NCBI GenBank assembly: GCA_033557465.1
Contig: CM066033.1
Span: forward strand, 1,352,631,834-1,352,695,833
Direction of reading: 5' to 3'
From: Ichthyophis bannanicus
Taxonomy: Eukaryota > Chordata > Amphibia > Gymnophiona > Ichthyophiidae
DNA length: 64,000 nucleotides
The stretch's first letter is position 1, and every line of letters begins with the position of its first letter. The position numbers were made by a program, and so were the translations under genes. Under the pieces are notes generated by a model. The model worked only from the letters and a program-made list of their open reading frames with translations. It was not told the DNA's origin and did not search any database. This document shows positions 30,421 to 41,591 of this stretch, piece after piece.

Positions 30421-30475
30421 GTAAACTGCCTTGACTAAAATGATAAAGCGGTATAAAAAACCTGTTAAATAAATG

Positions 30476-31820
30476 GTGCTTTAAGAATTTTTGGATTTAA
30501 AAGTTGTTAAAGCATTGAATTATAATATGATAGGCTTATGTTTTTTTTAGGAAGATGCAGTATGTGTCAAGGGCTCTGTGCTGCCTGCGCTACTGACCTC
30601 ACTGTGGTAGCACAATGATTTTGAATACAAAATTTCATCTGAAAGAGCTGTCTTCTTTTCAGTTGCTGGTAGCACTGAGCCTCCATCCAGCTTTGTGGCA
30701 TACTATATTCAGTATGTCTTAAGAACATACTTTTTCTTCTCTCTTAAGACTTTAGAATTATAAATGTCGTATGTCACAGTAGGGTTGACGGTGTTTTGTG
30801 AGAAACATTCCTTGTTTGTTACACTAGGATTTATGTGTGTGATTAATTAGTAATCAGAATGAGAATTGATTCCTTTGTGCAGTTTCTGGTTTCTCATTTT
30901 GTGAATTAGCATTTTTGTCTTTTGTGATAGATCACTTATCTTTTAGTTGCACCAAACATTCAAACTTGCATGCTTAATTGTCTATGCTCTCATTAGATTA
31001 CATTTTCTTACTGTGAACACTCTCCTTTTTGGTTTCTAATCTGGATGTTAAGCCTTGCATCTCGCTCTTTTTGTCTTAGTTTCTTGTCAGGATGCTAGGT
31101 TTTAGCTGGTTATTTTCTATGACTTTTTTTGAATGGTTAAGCCCAGCGTAATCTCTAATATGGCTCATTTTCTTTTCAACCTAATGGAATGTTAGGAATT
31201 ATACATAAGGAGTTGAAAACGTTTCCGAAAAATTAAAGAAATGGGAGTAAATTTTGTTTGGGGGAAAAATTGGGGAAAAGATATAGTTCAAAAATGGTCT
31301 GTATTGACTCATGGGCTCCAGATAAATAAAGCCCTGCCCAAATGTCCCAGGACGCTCCACCCCTGCAGCATAAAAACACAGCAGTTAGGAAATTGCTCCT
31401 TTCAAACTGACACCTTACCTTTCCTCTTCTCTCCCAGTCAGACACACACAAGTTGGCAAACAAACATATTTACACACATGGGCTGATGATATATGAGGCA
31501 TGCTGTCTGCACATGTTCCCAACCTCACCTACTGCCATATCCTTAATCTCACTAAACACAAACTCCAACAATCCCTCACACACCATAACTCAAATGGAAA
31601 AAAGGAAAGGAACCATACACCAAATGGTTAATGTCAAAAGGCTCAATGAAGGAGATATTAACCTCACTACAACAGATGTCTCAGTACACCTATCACCTCT
31701 GCCTGAGAATTTTTTTGAGTAAAAGGGAGGCCTCAGTGGAGTTGTAGGCTAACCAGTGGCACATTAGATATAAATGCCTATCACGGAAAGCACAATTAAA
31801 ACATCCATTGATATTATTCA
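30476..31820. other. Unassigned unique-looking interval
   Basis: No repeat family, terminal repeat or gene is recognised. Frames of 76-89 codons near 31233-31722 have no domain resemblance. Confidence 0.5.
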
Positions 31821-32096
31821 TCAGCCCCTCTTTACAGCATATTTATTTTTTTCAGTTTTTAAATGCTTTTAAAGAAAAAGAAAAAACTACTTAGCTGTAA
31901 CTTAATGATTCACCAGGACGCAGGAACAAACAACGCTGTGATGACAACTAGTCGACTTGAGTTTGCCTGCTTATTTGTAAGGCTGCATTAGGACATGTCA
32001 AAAACAGCAAGTAAATGTCTTTAAGTAGTGTTTTCATTTTCTTTAGAAACATTTAAAAACTGAAAAAAAAAATATGCTGTAAAGGGGGCTGATTAA
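31821..32096. repeat. Fold-back element of about 275 bp
   Basis: TCATCAGCCCCTCTTTACAG followed by CATATTTATTTTTTTCAGTT and TTTAAATG at 31821-31893 recurs as its inverse at about 32026-32096 (ATTTAAAAACTG, then TATGCTGTAAAGGGGGCTGA). Arms are about 70 bp with a spacer of about 130 bp. The CAGCCCC...GGGGCTG ends suggest a MITE, but no convincing target duplication is seen. 32097-32304 holds nothing recognisable. Confidence 0.6.
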
Positions 32097-32304
32097 TGTT
32101 TCATAATGGTTGCTATATTTGCTGTCACCTAATGACTCCACCATGTAGCTTGCTACTGGTTGCTATGTGCATGATATCCTAATTCCAGCAGAATGTTTGG
32201 TGGCTTTTCCATTCAAATAGGCCTCCTCCCCTCTCTCCTTGATGTCTCTTTCTCTGTTGAAGGCAATCCATGGCTTTGGAGTTTTCAGAGAAAGCAAAAT
32301 TATA

Positions 32305-32350
32305 TCTTCAGGAACAAGCAGGAATGTAGTCTTCACATAGGGGTGACGTT
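32305..32350. repeat. DIRS-C left inverted terminal repeat (partner 42736-42785)
   Basis: CAGGAACAAGCAGGAATGTA and GTCTTCACATA match the complement of the right end without visible mismatch. The next bases, GGGGTGACGT, align with the other DIRS left ends. Confidence 0.8.
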
Positions 32351-32670
32351 GGTACTGATGGAGCCTGTGTAGTAACGCTCCCCAGGGTCCAATAGGAAAA
32401 CCTTTGGGAGCATCCCACTACACCTGTATTGCTGCCTTCCCAGCTTCCCAACTGTCCCACATCGGTTCTTCGTTTTCTGTGAAGCCAGCAAAAAGCACAT
32501 CCTGTATCTGCAGAAAATTCTTTAATATTTTTTTTTTTGTGGTTTGTGTCTGCTTTCCAGTCGACACTGGAACAAATCCTTCAGTTCTTTTCTTTCTTTT
32601 AAAAAAGTAAAATAAAATTATAGAACTTTTCTTCAGGTACATCAACGCAATTTCAGGCCTTAAGCCTTCC

Positions 32671-32835
32671 ATTTTGTCTGCTGACACTATAGACAAACCA
32701 GCTGATGGTTTTAAGAAATGTTCTAAGTGTGGCAATACCATTTCTGCTACTGATACACACAACTGGTGTCATAAATGCCTCGGGCCCGATCCCCAGCTAT
32801 CAGAATGTCCTCTATGTAAGAAGATGACAAAGTGA
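32671..32835 (+). pseudogene. DIRS-C gag-like start with Cys/His clusters
   Basis: The plus strand reads PSILSADTIDKPADGFKKCSKCG followed by ISATDTHNWCHKCLGPDPQLSECPLC. The CxxC, HxxCxxC and CxxC clusters are all intact. The spacing resembles the gag start of the other DIRS copies (1718, 11157), where some cysteines are lost. A stop follows at about 32834. The rest of gag is absent because CR1-A begins at 32906. The cysteines suggest zinc and nucleic-acid binding, which is inference. Confidence 0.6.
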
Positions 32836-32905
32836 GGCCTACAGAATCGAGCTGTAAAGTTAGGATCACTCTTTGCCTCAGATGCGGTTTCTTTGGCATC
32901 GACGT

Positions 32906-33410
32906 GATTCAATCATTAGGCATGTAGATAGCTGGCTGGCTGGTGGACGTGAAGATCGCCTGGTAACATGCCTGCCTGGTGCGAAGGTAGCGGACCTCAC
33001 GCACCGCCTAGATAAGGTCTTAGATAGTGCTGGGGAGGAGTCTGCAGTCTTGGTACATGTCGGTACCAATGACATAGGAAAATGTGGTAGGGAGGTTCTA
33101 GAGGCTAAATTTAAGCTTTTAGGTAGGAAGTTGAAATCCAGAACTTCCAGGGTAGCGTTCACCGAAATGCTTCCCGTTCTTCGAAATGCTCCTCATTCCA
33201 TGTGCAGGACCCAAAATGCAGGCAGAGCTCTGGAGTCTCAATGCGTGGATGAGACGGTGCAAGGATGAGGGGGTTTGGATTGTTAGGAACTGGGGAACAT
33301 TCTGGGGAAAGGAGGGGCTCTTCCGAAAGGATGGGCTTCACCTTAACCAGGATGGAACAAGACTGCTGGCATTAACCTTTAAAAAGGAGATAGAGAAGCT
33401 TTTAAACTAG
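32906..33410 (+). pseudogene. CR1-A ORF1 C-terminal part (esterase)
   Basis: The frame starts just after the GDS block. It contains VHVGTNDIGKCGREVLEAKF (GTND block, about 33057) and, after a short duplication/frameshift near 33180, RKDGLHLNQDGTR (Asp-His block, about 33330), ending at a stop at 33410. A local repeat of CGAAATGCTTCCCGTTCTT-like sequence near 33165-33195 causes the frameshift. The GDS serine lies outside the truncated copy. The enzyme would be an SGNH-type esterase; this copy is incomplete. Confidence 0.75.
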
Positions 33411-33445
33411 AAAATAGGGGAAAGTCGACAGTCGCCCACGAGCAC

Positions 33446-35960
33446 ATGGTTCGGAAAAAGGTATCCTTGAAGGATACTACCAAAAGCAGAGAGGTTCCAA
33501 AAAAGAGTAAAGTAGCCCAAATGCCCTTGAGTATGTTGCAGATAGAGCGTAAAGATCCCAAATTACCCATGCCTACCAATAGCCAGATTACTATTAATAA
33601 AATACAGTCTCTAAAATGCTTGTATGCAAATGCTAGAAGTCTAAACAATAAGATGGGAGAGTTAGAATATATAGCACTAAATGAGAGGTTAGATATGATT
33701 GGAATCTCAGAGACATGGTGGAAGGAGGATGACCAGTGGGACACTGTGATACCTGGGTACAAACTATATTGTAATGATAGAACTGATCAAATTGGTAGAG
33801 GGGTTGCACTCTATGTTAGAGAGGGCATTGAGTCAGAAAGGATTAAAGTTTTGCAGGAAACAAAATTTGCTGTAGAATCTCTATGGATTGAAATTCCATG
33901 TATAAAGGGGAAGGTGATAGCAGTGGGGGTGTACTATCGACCTCCTGGCCAGAATGAACAAATGGATGATGAAATGCTCAAAGAAATCAAGGAAGCTAAC
34001 AAAAGTCACAGCACAGCAGCAATAATAATGGGTGATTTCAATTACCCCGGTATCGACTGGGTCAGTGTCACAGCAGGACATGCTAGGGAGATAAAGTTCC
34101 TAGATGAAATAAATGACTGCTTCTTGGAGCAGCTGGTTCATGAACCGACCAGAGGGGAAGCCATATTGGACCTAGTCCTTAGTGGAACACCAGATCTGGT
34201 GCAGGAGATAAGGGTGTTGGGGCCACTTGGCAATAGTGATCATAGCATGATCGTGTTTGACTTAATTAGTGGAGGAGGGATAGTAAAGAAATCCACACTA
34301 TGGATTTAACTTCTGAAAGGGAGACTATGATAAAATGAGGAAAATAGTTAAGAAAAAACTAAAAGGAGCGGTTGCAAAGGTTAAAGACTTACATCAAGCT
34401 TGGGTGTTGTTTAAAAATACTATCCTGGAATCCCAGACCAGCTGTATTCCACGCATTAAGAAAAGTGGAAGAAAGTCCAAAAAGCTGCCAGCATGGTTTA
34501 AAGGTGAGGTCAGAGAGGCTGTTGCTGCCAAAAAAGCATCTTTCAGGAAATGGATAAAAGTGCCAAATGACGAAAACTGGAAACAGCACAAGCACTGGCA
34601 AGTTAAATGCAAAGCATTGATAAGGCAGGCAAAGCGAGAATTTGAGAAGAAACTTGCAATGGAAGCAAAAACGCGAAATAAAGACTTTTTCAAGTACATT
34701 CATAGCAAGAAGCCCGTGAGTTAGTCAATTGGACCGTTAGATGATAGAGAGGTAAAAGGGGCAGTAAGAGGAGACAAGGCTATAGCAGAGAGACTGAATG
34801 AATTCTTTGCTTCGGTTTTTACTGAGGAAGATGTAGGAATGTTACCCAAAACTGAAGTATTTAAAGGTGATACTGCAGAGGAATTGAGAGAAATATCACT
34901 ACACCGGGAAGATGTTCTACAACTATTTGATAAACTGAATTGTAGCAAATCACCTGGACCAGATGGTATACATCCAAGGGTGTTGAAAGAACTGAAATAT
35001 GAGATTGCAGACCTGCTATTAGTAATCTGTGAACTTTCATTAAAATCATTTGTAATACCTGAAGATTGGAGGATTGCCAATGTAACGCCAATTTTTAAAA
35101 AGGGTTCCAGGGGTGATCCGGGAAACTACAGGCCAGTGAGCCTGACGTCAGTACCGGGAAAAATGGTAGAAACCATCATAAAAAACAAAATTACTCAGCA
35201 TGTAGATAGTCATGGCCTAATGGGAGACAGCCAACATTTATTTATTTATTTATTTTTTATTTATTTTACAATTCTAACATGGCTTTAGACAAGGCAGAAG
35301 GTGTGAATAAACAGGAAGACAAAGGTGAGTCGGTTGATATAGTGTATCTGGACTTTCAGAAAGCCTTTGACAAGGTCCCTCATCAGAGACTTTTGGGAAA
35401 ACTAAAAAGTCATGGGATAGGAGGCAGTGTACTATTGTGGATCAGGAAATGCTTAAAAGATAGAAAGCAGAGGGTAGGGCTAAATGGCCAATTTTCCCAA
35501 TGGAAAAAGGTGAATAGTGGAGTACCCCAGCGATCTGTGCTGGGTCTGTTGCTTTTTGACATATTCATAAATGACCTGGAAGAGGGAATAACTAGTGAGG
35601 TTATCAAATTTGCAGATGACACAAAACTGTTTAAAGTTGTTAAAACCCAAGGGGATAGCAGAAAACTGCAGGAGGATCTGGATAAATTGGAAGACTGGGC
35701 ATCCAAATGGCAGATGAAATTTAATGTGGACAAGTGCAAAGTTATGCACCTAGGAAAGACCAACCCACACTATGGTTACACGATGCAAGGTTCCACATTG
35801 GGAACCACCACCCAGGAAAAAGATTGACGTCATCGTGGATAACATGTTAAAATCCTCCACCCAGTGTGCAGCGGCAGCCAAGAAAGCAAATAGAATGCTA
35901 GGTATCATAAGGAAAGGAATGGAAAATAAAACAAACGATATTATAATGCCTCTGTATCGT
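33446..35960 (+). pseudogene. CR1-A ORF2 (endonuclease and reverse transcriptase)
   Basis: The first frame (33446-34309, 287 codons) is a nearly complete APE-type endonuclease: CLYANARSLNNK, ISETWWKEDDQWD, VYYRPPGQNEQMDDE, MGDFNYPGIDW, LDLVLSGTPDL and GNSDHSMI are all present. A frameshift at about 34305 leads to the linker (34335-34724, lysine-rich, KSGRKSKKLPAWFKGEVREA). RT fingers follow (34839-35230, SKSPGPDGIHPRVLKEL), and after the 38-bp insertion the palm (YLDFQKAFDKVPHQR) and intact FADDTK (about 35600). It stops near 35827. It is the best ORF2 in the window but is broken at least four times. Confidence 0.85.
35238..35275 (-). mobile_element. 38-bp LINE/SINE tail insertion with AACAT duplication
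   Basis: A TTTATTTATTTATTTATTTT-rich segment ending TTTTACAATTCTA interrupts CAGCCAACATGGCTTTAGAC of the CR1 RT. AACAT is repeated at 35233-35237 and 35276-35280. Read on the minus strand it is GAATTGTAAAATAAATAAA..., the end of a LINE or SINE, so it is an extreme 5'-truncated insertion. Confidence 0.75.
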
Positions 35961-35980
35961 TCCATGGTACGACCGCACCT

Positions 35981-37960
35981 ATTCATCTTTCTCCACTGGG
36001 AAAATTGGCCATTTAGCCCTACCCTCTGCTTTCTATCTTTTAACCAGTTCCTGATCCACAATAGTACACTGCCGCCTATCCCACGACTCTTTAGTTTTGC
36101 CAATTGTCTCTGATGAGGGAAGTTGTCAAAGGCTTTCTGAAAATCCAGATACACTATATCAACCGACTCACCTTTGTCCACCTGTTTATTCACTCCTTCA
36201 AAAAAAAATAACAGATTAGTAAGACAAGATCTTCCTTGTCTAAAGCCATGTTGGCTGTCTCCCGTTAGGCCATGACCATCTACATGTTGAGTAATTTTAT
36301 TCTTTATGATGGTTTCTACCATTTTTCCCGGTACTGACGTCAGGGTCACCGGTCCATAGTTTCCCGGATCACCCCGGAACCCTTTTTAAAAATTGGTGTT
36401 ACACTGGTGATCCTCCAATCTTCAGGTATTAAAGATGATTTTAATGATAGTTCACAGATTACTAATAGCAGGTCTGCAATCTCATATTTCAGTTCTTTCA
36501 ACACCCTTGGATGTACACCATCCGGCCCAGGTGATTTGCTACTCTTCAGTTTATCTAATAGTTGTAATACATCTTCCCGATGTATCTATATTTCCTTCAA
36601 TTCTTCTGCACCTTTAAATACCACTTCAGTCATGGGTAACATCCCTACATCTTCCTCAGTAAAGACCGAAGCAAAGAATTCATTCAGTCTCTCCGCTATC
36701 GCCTTGTCGGCTCTTAGTGCCCCTTTAAACCCAACTGACTCTCTCACAGGTTTTTTGCTATGAACGTACTTGAAAAAGTCTTTATTCTCCTTTTGCCTGC
36801 CTTATCAATGCCTTGCATTTGACTTGCCAGTGCTTGTGCTGTTTCCAGGTTTCGTCGTTTGGCTCTTTTTTCCATTTCCTGAAAGATGCTTTTTTGGCAA
36901 CAACAGCCTCTCTGACCTCACCTTTAAACCATGCTGGCAGTTTTTTGGACTTCCTTCCACTTTTCTTAAAGCGTGGAATACAGCTGGTCTGGGCTTCCAA
37001 GATAATATTTTTCAACACCACCCAAGCTTGATGTAAGTCTTTAACCTTTGCAGCTGCTCCTTTTCGTTTTTTCTTAACTATTTTCCTCATTTTATCATAG
37101 TCTCCCTTTTGAAAGTTAAGAGGTAGTGCTGTGGATTTCCTTACTATCCCTCCTCCACTAATTAAATCAAAGGCGATCATGCTATGATCACTATTGCCAA
37201 ATGGCCCCAACAAACTTATCTCTTGCACTAGATCTGGTGTTCCAGTAAGGACTAAGTCTAATATGGCTTCCCCTCTGGTTGATTGATGAACCAGCTGCTC
37301 CAAGAAGCAGTCATTTATCTCATCTAGGAACTTTATCTCCCTAGCATGTCCTGCCGTGACACTGACCCAGTCGATACCGGGGTAATTGAAATCACCCATT
37401 ATTATTACTGTGCTGTAACTTTTGTTAGCTTCCTTGATTTCTTTGAGCATTTCATCATCCATTTGTTCATTCTGGCCAGGCGGTCGATAATACACCCTCA
37501 CTGCCATCGCCTTCCCCTTTTTACATGGAATTTCAATCCATAGAGATTCTACAGAAAATTTTGTTTCCTGCAAAACTTTAATCCTTTCTGACTCAATGCC
37601 CTCTCTAACATAGAGCACAACCCCTCCACCAATTTGATCAGCACTATCATTATGATATAGTTTGTACCCAGGTATCACTGGTTGTCCTCCTTCCACAATG
37701 TCTCTGATATTCCAATCATATCTAACCTTTTATTTAGTGCTATATATTCTAACTCTCCCATCTTGTTTTTTAGACTTCTAGCATTTGCATACAAGCATTT
37801 TGGAGACTTTATTTTATTCATATTAATTTGGCTATTGGTAGACATGGGTAATTTTGGATCTTTAAGCTCTGTCTGCTCCATACTTGAGGGTATTTGGGCT
37901 ACTTTACTCTTTTTTGGAACCTCTCTGCTTTTGTTAGTATCCTTTAAGGATACATTCTTC
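35981..37960 (-). pseudogene. CR1-A ORF2, copy 4
   Basis: The endonuclease reads CLYANARSLKNKMGELEY (about 37800), SETLWKEDNQ (Trp lost), VYYRPPGQNEQMDDE, GDFNYPGIDW, DLVLTGTPDL and GNSDHSMIAFDL down to about 37160. The 304-codon frame at 37696-36782 joins it to the linker. RT fingers (36735-36400) have SKSPGPDGVHPRVLKEL and the palm (36349-35981) has YLDFQKAFDNFPHQR, where KV is changed to NF. The gene is cut at NGQFSQWRK, before FADD. Frameshifts occur near 37690, 36770 and 36380. Confidence 0.8.
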
Positions 37961-37989
37961 TGAACCGACTGCCGGCTTTCCCCTATTAT

Positions 37990-38904
37990 CTAGTTTAAAA
38001 GCTGCTCCTTTTTAAAGGTTAATGCCAGCAGCCTGGTTCCATCCCTGTTAAGGTGAAGCCCATCCCTTCGGAAGAGCCCCTCCTTTCCCCAGAATGTTCC
38101 CCAGTTCCTAACAAATCCAAACCCCTCATCTCTGCACCATTGTCTCATCCACGCATTGAGACTCCGGAGCTCTGCCTGCCTTATGGGTCCTGCGCGTGGA
38201 ACGGGAAGCATTCCGGAGAACGCTACCCTGGAAGTTCTGGATTTCAACTTCCTACCTAAAAGCCTAAATTTAGTCTCCAGAACCTCCCTACCACATTTGC
38301 CTATGTCATTGTTACCGACATGTACCAAGACAGCAGACTCCTCACCAGCACTATCTAAGACCTTATGTAGGTGACGCGTGAGGTCCGCTACCTTCGCACC
38401 AGGCAGGCATGTTACCAGGCGATTCTCACGTCCACCAGCCACCCTGCTATCTACATGCTTAATGATCGAATCAGCAGCTATAACGGCTGTCCTAACCCTT
38501 CCCTTGTGGGCACATGGCCCTGGAGAAACTTCCTTTGTGTGAGAGGGTTTTACATCACCTGGAGGACAGGTCCTAGTTACAGGATCACTTCCTGCCACAC
38601 CAGGGTTATGCTCTACTGTTACGTGACTTCTCTGCTCCATGGCAACAGGGATGCTGCCAGACTGGTGGTGGGACTTCAGGACTATATCCCTGTAGGTCTC
38701 GTTTATGTACCTCTCTGTCTTTCTTATGTTTTCCAAGTCTGCTACTCTAGCCTCTAGAGAACGGACTCGTTCCCTGAGAGCAAAGAGATTCTTTCACCTA
38801 GTGCACACGTACGACCTCTCACCAACTGGGAGAAAATCAAACCTGTGACACTTAATGCAAAAGACTGTAAAGCCCCCATCTCGCTGCTGGACTGCTGTCT
38901 GCAT
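37990..38904 (-). pseudogene. CR1-A ORF1, copy 4
   Basis: An ATG at 38904 starts MQTAVQQRDGGFTVFCIKCHRFDF, then YVCTR before an in-frame TGA that replaces a probable Cys codon of an N-terminal zinc-finger-like cluster. From 38736 the frame is open to 37990: NIRKTERYINETYRD, AVIAADSIIKH (GDS block with Gly changed to Ala), VHVGNNDIG (GTND with Thr changed to Asn), RRDGLHLNRDGTR. ORF1 of CR1 is an RNA-binding/esterase protein. Two of the four catalytic blocks are altered, so esterase activity is unlikely even though the frame is long. Confidence 0.8.
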
Positions 38905-38975
38905 CTTAGTTTTAAGTTTGTGTTTAGATCTTTACGTTCTTTACTTACTAAGGGTTGCTATGGATATTTATACTA

Positions 38976-41011
38976 ATAAATCTCTATCAGAATGAGACAA
39001 TATCACACTGACACCCTAAAGAGGTCATTGAATAAACCTCGTGACCTCTTCAATTTGGTCAAATCCCTCTCAAAGGAACCATCACCCGAGCAACACATCA
39101 ACATACATCCACAAGAATTCGCTGATTTTCTGCAATCCAAGATTGTACAAACTAACAAGGTCACAGCAGTCCAATATCAAGAACCGGCGGACCTCTCTCC
39201 ACTTGACTTTTTTTCCACACCATCCAATAAATGTATTGAGAACACCATAGCATCACTCAACACCTCCACTGCACAGACCGACCCATGTCCAGCTTTTTGG
39301 ATCAAGGAACTACGTGATGTGCTCAGTCCTGTCATCGCAAATATAATGAAACTCTCCTTTTCAACAGGTTATTTTCCCACTTCACTCAAGCAGACGTCCA
39401 TTAGACCATTACTGAAAAACCCCAAACTGGACCCCCAAAAGGTAGACTCCTATCGACCAATAGCTAGCATCCCCATCTTAGCCAAAATAATCGAGAAGGA
39501 AGCACAACGGCAAATTCAAGATCACATAGACTCTGTTGCTCCCTTAGATAACTGCCAACATGGGTTCAGAGAACATCACGGGGTTGAGACACTACTCACT
39601 GGTCTAATCAACAATATCATCACAGGAATCGACAACATCCATCAAGGTTTTGTCCTCATTTTCCTAGACATCGCCGCGGCTTTTGACTCCGTGAGTCACG
39701 AAATCCTCCTGGGAAGACTAAAAGAAAAGTGTGTCTGCATCATGGCTCTAAAATGGTGCTAGTCTTATCTGGACGATAGATGGCAATATGTGAAGTCTGG
39801 ATCAGAAGAGTCTAGCCACTTCCATCAAAAACAAGGGGTACCTCAAGGATCCTCATTATCCTCCTTACTCTTCAATATCTACATGCAGCCCATATGCAAT
39901 ATCATAAGATCATTCAACGTAAACTGCATGATATATGCAGATGACATTCTTTTATACATGCCTTTCTCCACAACCCACATGGACCTGACCCCACTCACAG
40001 ATTGTTTCAATGCAGTTTCAACATGGCTCCATACACAGAACCTACGTATCCAGCATAAAAAAACAGAGGTCCTTTTCATCTCCAGAGACTCCAACTTTAC
40101 GCCCCCATCCCACGTCAGTGTCAAGGAAGCTGATTTGCAAACTAAAGATGCAATAAAATATTTGGGAGTTACCCTGGACCAACATCTAGACATGAGACGC
40201 CACATAAGCAGCGTAGTCAAAGCCATCTACTTCAAAATCCGTTCCCTCAAACACCTACGCTCCCTGCTGGACCCAGACGATTTCCGTACCATATATCAAG
40301 CGCTGATCCTGCCGCATTTTGACTTTGCAAATGCCATCCTACAAGGTCTCCCCCAATCCACACTAACCCCCTTACAGTTGGCCATGAATGCCGCAGCTAG
40401 GGTCCTCTACGGTGCATCCAGAAACGACCACGTGACTCCCATTCTCAAACAGCTGCACTGGCTACCAATTCACGGGAGAATCACCTTCAAATCCCTTGTA
40501 TTAGCATTTAAGGCAGTCAAAGGCACCTCATCCCTCTCACTCACGAATCTAATCCACATGGTCCCCCCCAATAGAGCAAGAAGAACATCAGCTGTAAACT
40601 TGCTAGCAATACCAAAGGCTTCAACAAAGTCCAACACGAACACCACAAACAGGGCATTCAGTTTTTATGTACCAAAATGCTGGAACACCCTACCCCCCGA
40701 CATTAGAGCCATTACCAATCTATATCAGTTCAGAAAGGCTCTCAAAACATACCTTTTCCGCCAATATTTCCCAGACAGCAACTGAAACAGATATCCCCTC
40801 CAAGAAATAACCCAATCTAGAAATGCCCGCACACTGCAGTGTAGATAGATTATGTATATAGTTAACCCAGTTATCCAAGTTTGTACTCCTGTTCAATGTA
40901 AAACCTGACAGTTTGTCGTAATGGTCGTTTTGTTATGATGTAAACCGCGCTGATTCTAAATAGTGCGGTATATAAGAAACTGTAATAAATAAATAAATAA
41001 ATAAATAAATT
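38976..41011 (+). mobile_element. L2-type LINE inserted in CR1-A copy 4
   Basis: A 5'-truncated L2 starts near 38985 and ends in the tail GTGCGGTATATAAGAAACTG followed by (TAAA)n at 40965-41011. ATAAAT occurs on both sides and may be the target duplication, though the tail repeat makes this ambiguous. It holds one long ORF2 part. Confidence 0.85.
38992..40785 (+). pseudogene. L2 ORF2 reverse transcriptase, one stop
   Basis: The gene begins in the linker (NKPRDLFNLVKSLSKEP). It continues through RT fingers (ISTGYFP-like SFSTGYFPTSLKQTSIRPLLK, SYRPIASIPILAKIIEK) and palm (FLDIAAAFDSVSHEIL). A TAG at 39760 then interrupts it; after a short gap the same gene resumes at 39790 with QGVPQGSSLSSLLFNIYM and an intact MIYADDILLY (about 39930). 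Thumb and C-terminus follow (LRIQHKKTEVLF, KYLGVTLDQHLDM, HFDFANAILQGLP, QLHWLPIHGRI, FSFYVPKCWNTLP). All RT catalytic Asp residues survive; among LINE RTs here it is the closest to intact. The endonuclease is missing through 5' truncation. Confidence 0.9.
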
Positions 41012-41172
41012 GTACCGAATACTTTTAATATACCTTGTTCACCTGAAGCTTAATTAATCTCAGGTCCTTAGTGCATGACTGATTTGGGTAACGAGCTTCA
41101 CCTGAGAGCACCTCCTGTCTTTTATGATGTGTAAGTACCTATAAAGCTACGATTGTCCCAGGGGTGGGTGGG

Positions 41173-41590
41173 TCTCTCCATGCAGACCAGGTGGCCAAAG
41201 GTTTTCAAATTTGGGGAACTCCGGACATAGACCTCTTTGCAGGCCTGCTGAATGCCATACTTCCCCTGTTCTGTTCCAGAATTCCGGCTCAGGGTTGTCA
41301 GGCCAGGGATGCTTTCCTCCTCCATTGTGGTCAGGATTTCCTGTATGCCTTTCCACCCATTCCCCTAATTTACAAAACCCTTTTCAAGCTTCAGAGAGAT
41401 GGAGGTCATATGATTCTCATAGCTCCACGTTGGCCACGGCAAATATGGTACCCTCTGCTCCTACATCTCTCTCAAGCTCTGCTTCTGGAGTTAGGTTCTG
41501 CTCCAGATCTCCTTTCTCAAGAGGGCGGGATGATGTGGCATCCCAATCCCCAGTCTCTGCATCTCAGGGCCTGGTTGCTGAAAGCCTAGA
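41173..41590 (+). pseudogene. DIRS-C methyltransferase-like region
   Basis: The frame reads VAKGFQIWGTPDIDLFAGLLNAILPLFCSRIPAQG, then RDAFLLHCGQDFLYAFPPIPLIYKTLFKLQRDGGHMILIAPRWPRQIWYPLLLHLS. The DIDLFA and APRWPRQxWYPLLL motifs define the Dam/methyltransferase-like part of DIRS polyproteins, downstream of RNase H. The frame is open to 41590 except that it starts abruptly where CR1-A copy 4 ends. RT and RNase H are absent from this copy. Function in the DIRS cycle is unknown. Confidence 0.7.
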
Positions 41591-41591
41591 A

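Larger units (their letters stand above)
29715..30475 (+). mobile_element. tRNA-derived SINE split by a small DNA element
   Basis: 29715-29855 carries the SINE head: GAGCACTGACTTGGGAACCA, the B-box GGTTTGATTCC, and GGCCTTGGGCAAGTCACTTAA. The L2-like tail resumes at 30421 with GTAAACTGCCTTGACTAAAA, AAAGCGGTATAAAAAACC and GTTAAATAAAT, ending near 30475. The 565 bases between are the insertion described next. The A box is degraded. Confidence 0.7.
32906..35980 (+). mobile_element. CR1-A copy 3
   Basis: A 5'-truncated CR1-A begins inside ORF1 (IIRHVDSWLAGG, 32906) and runs to the RT C-terminus near 35980, where it meets the oppositely oriented CR1-A copy 4 tail to tail. It keeps the longest endonuclease frame of the window. 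Its RT carries a 38-bp insertion at 35238. Confidence 0.85.
35981..41172 (-). mobile_element. CR1-A copy 4, with 5' region, split by L2
   Basis: On the minus strand, 41172-41012 and 38975-38905 form the 5' region. They match 56490-56736 of CR1-A copy 5 (TTAATTAAGCTTCAGGTGAA, CCCTTAGTAAGTAAAGAAC). ORF1 and ORF2 follow down to 35981 inside the RT palm. An L2 LINE (38976-41011) sits in the 5' region. It meets copy 3 tail to tail at 35980/35981. Confidence 0.85.

Noticed and set aside
31233..31722. Possible host exon in the quiet 30.5-31.8 kb interval
   Set aside because: Frames are under 90 codons, with no domain similarity and no convincing splice context.
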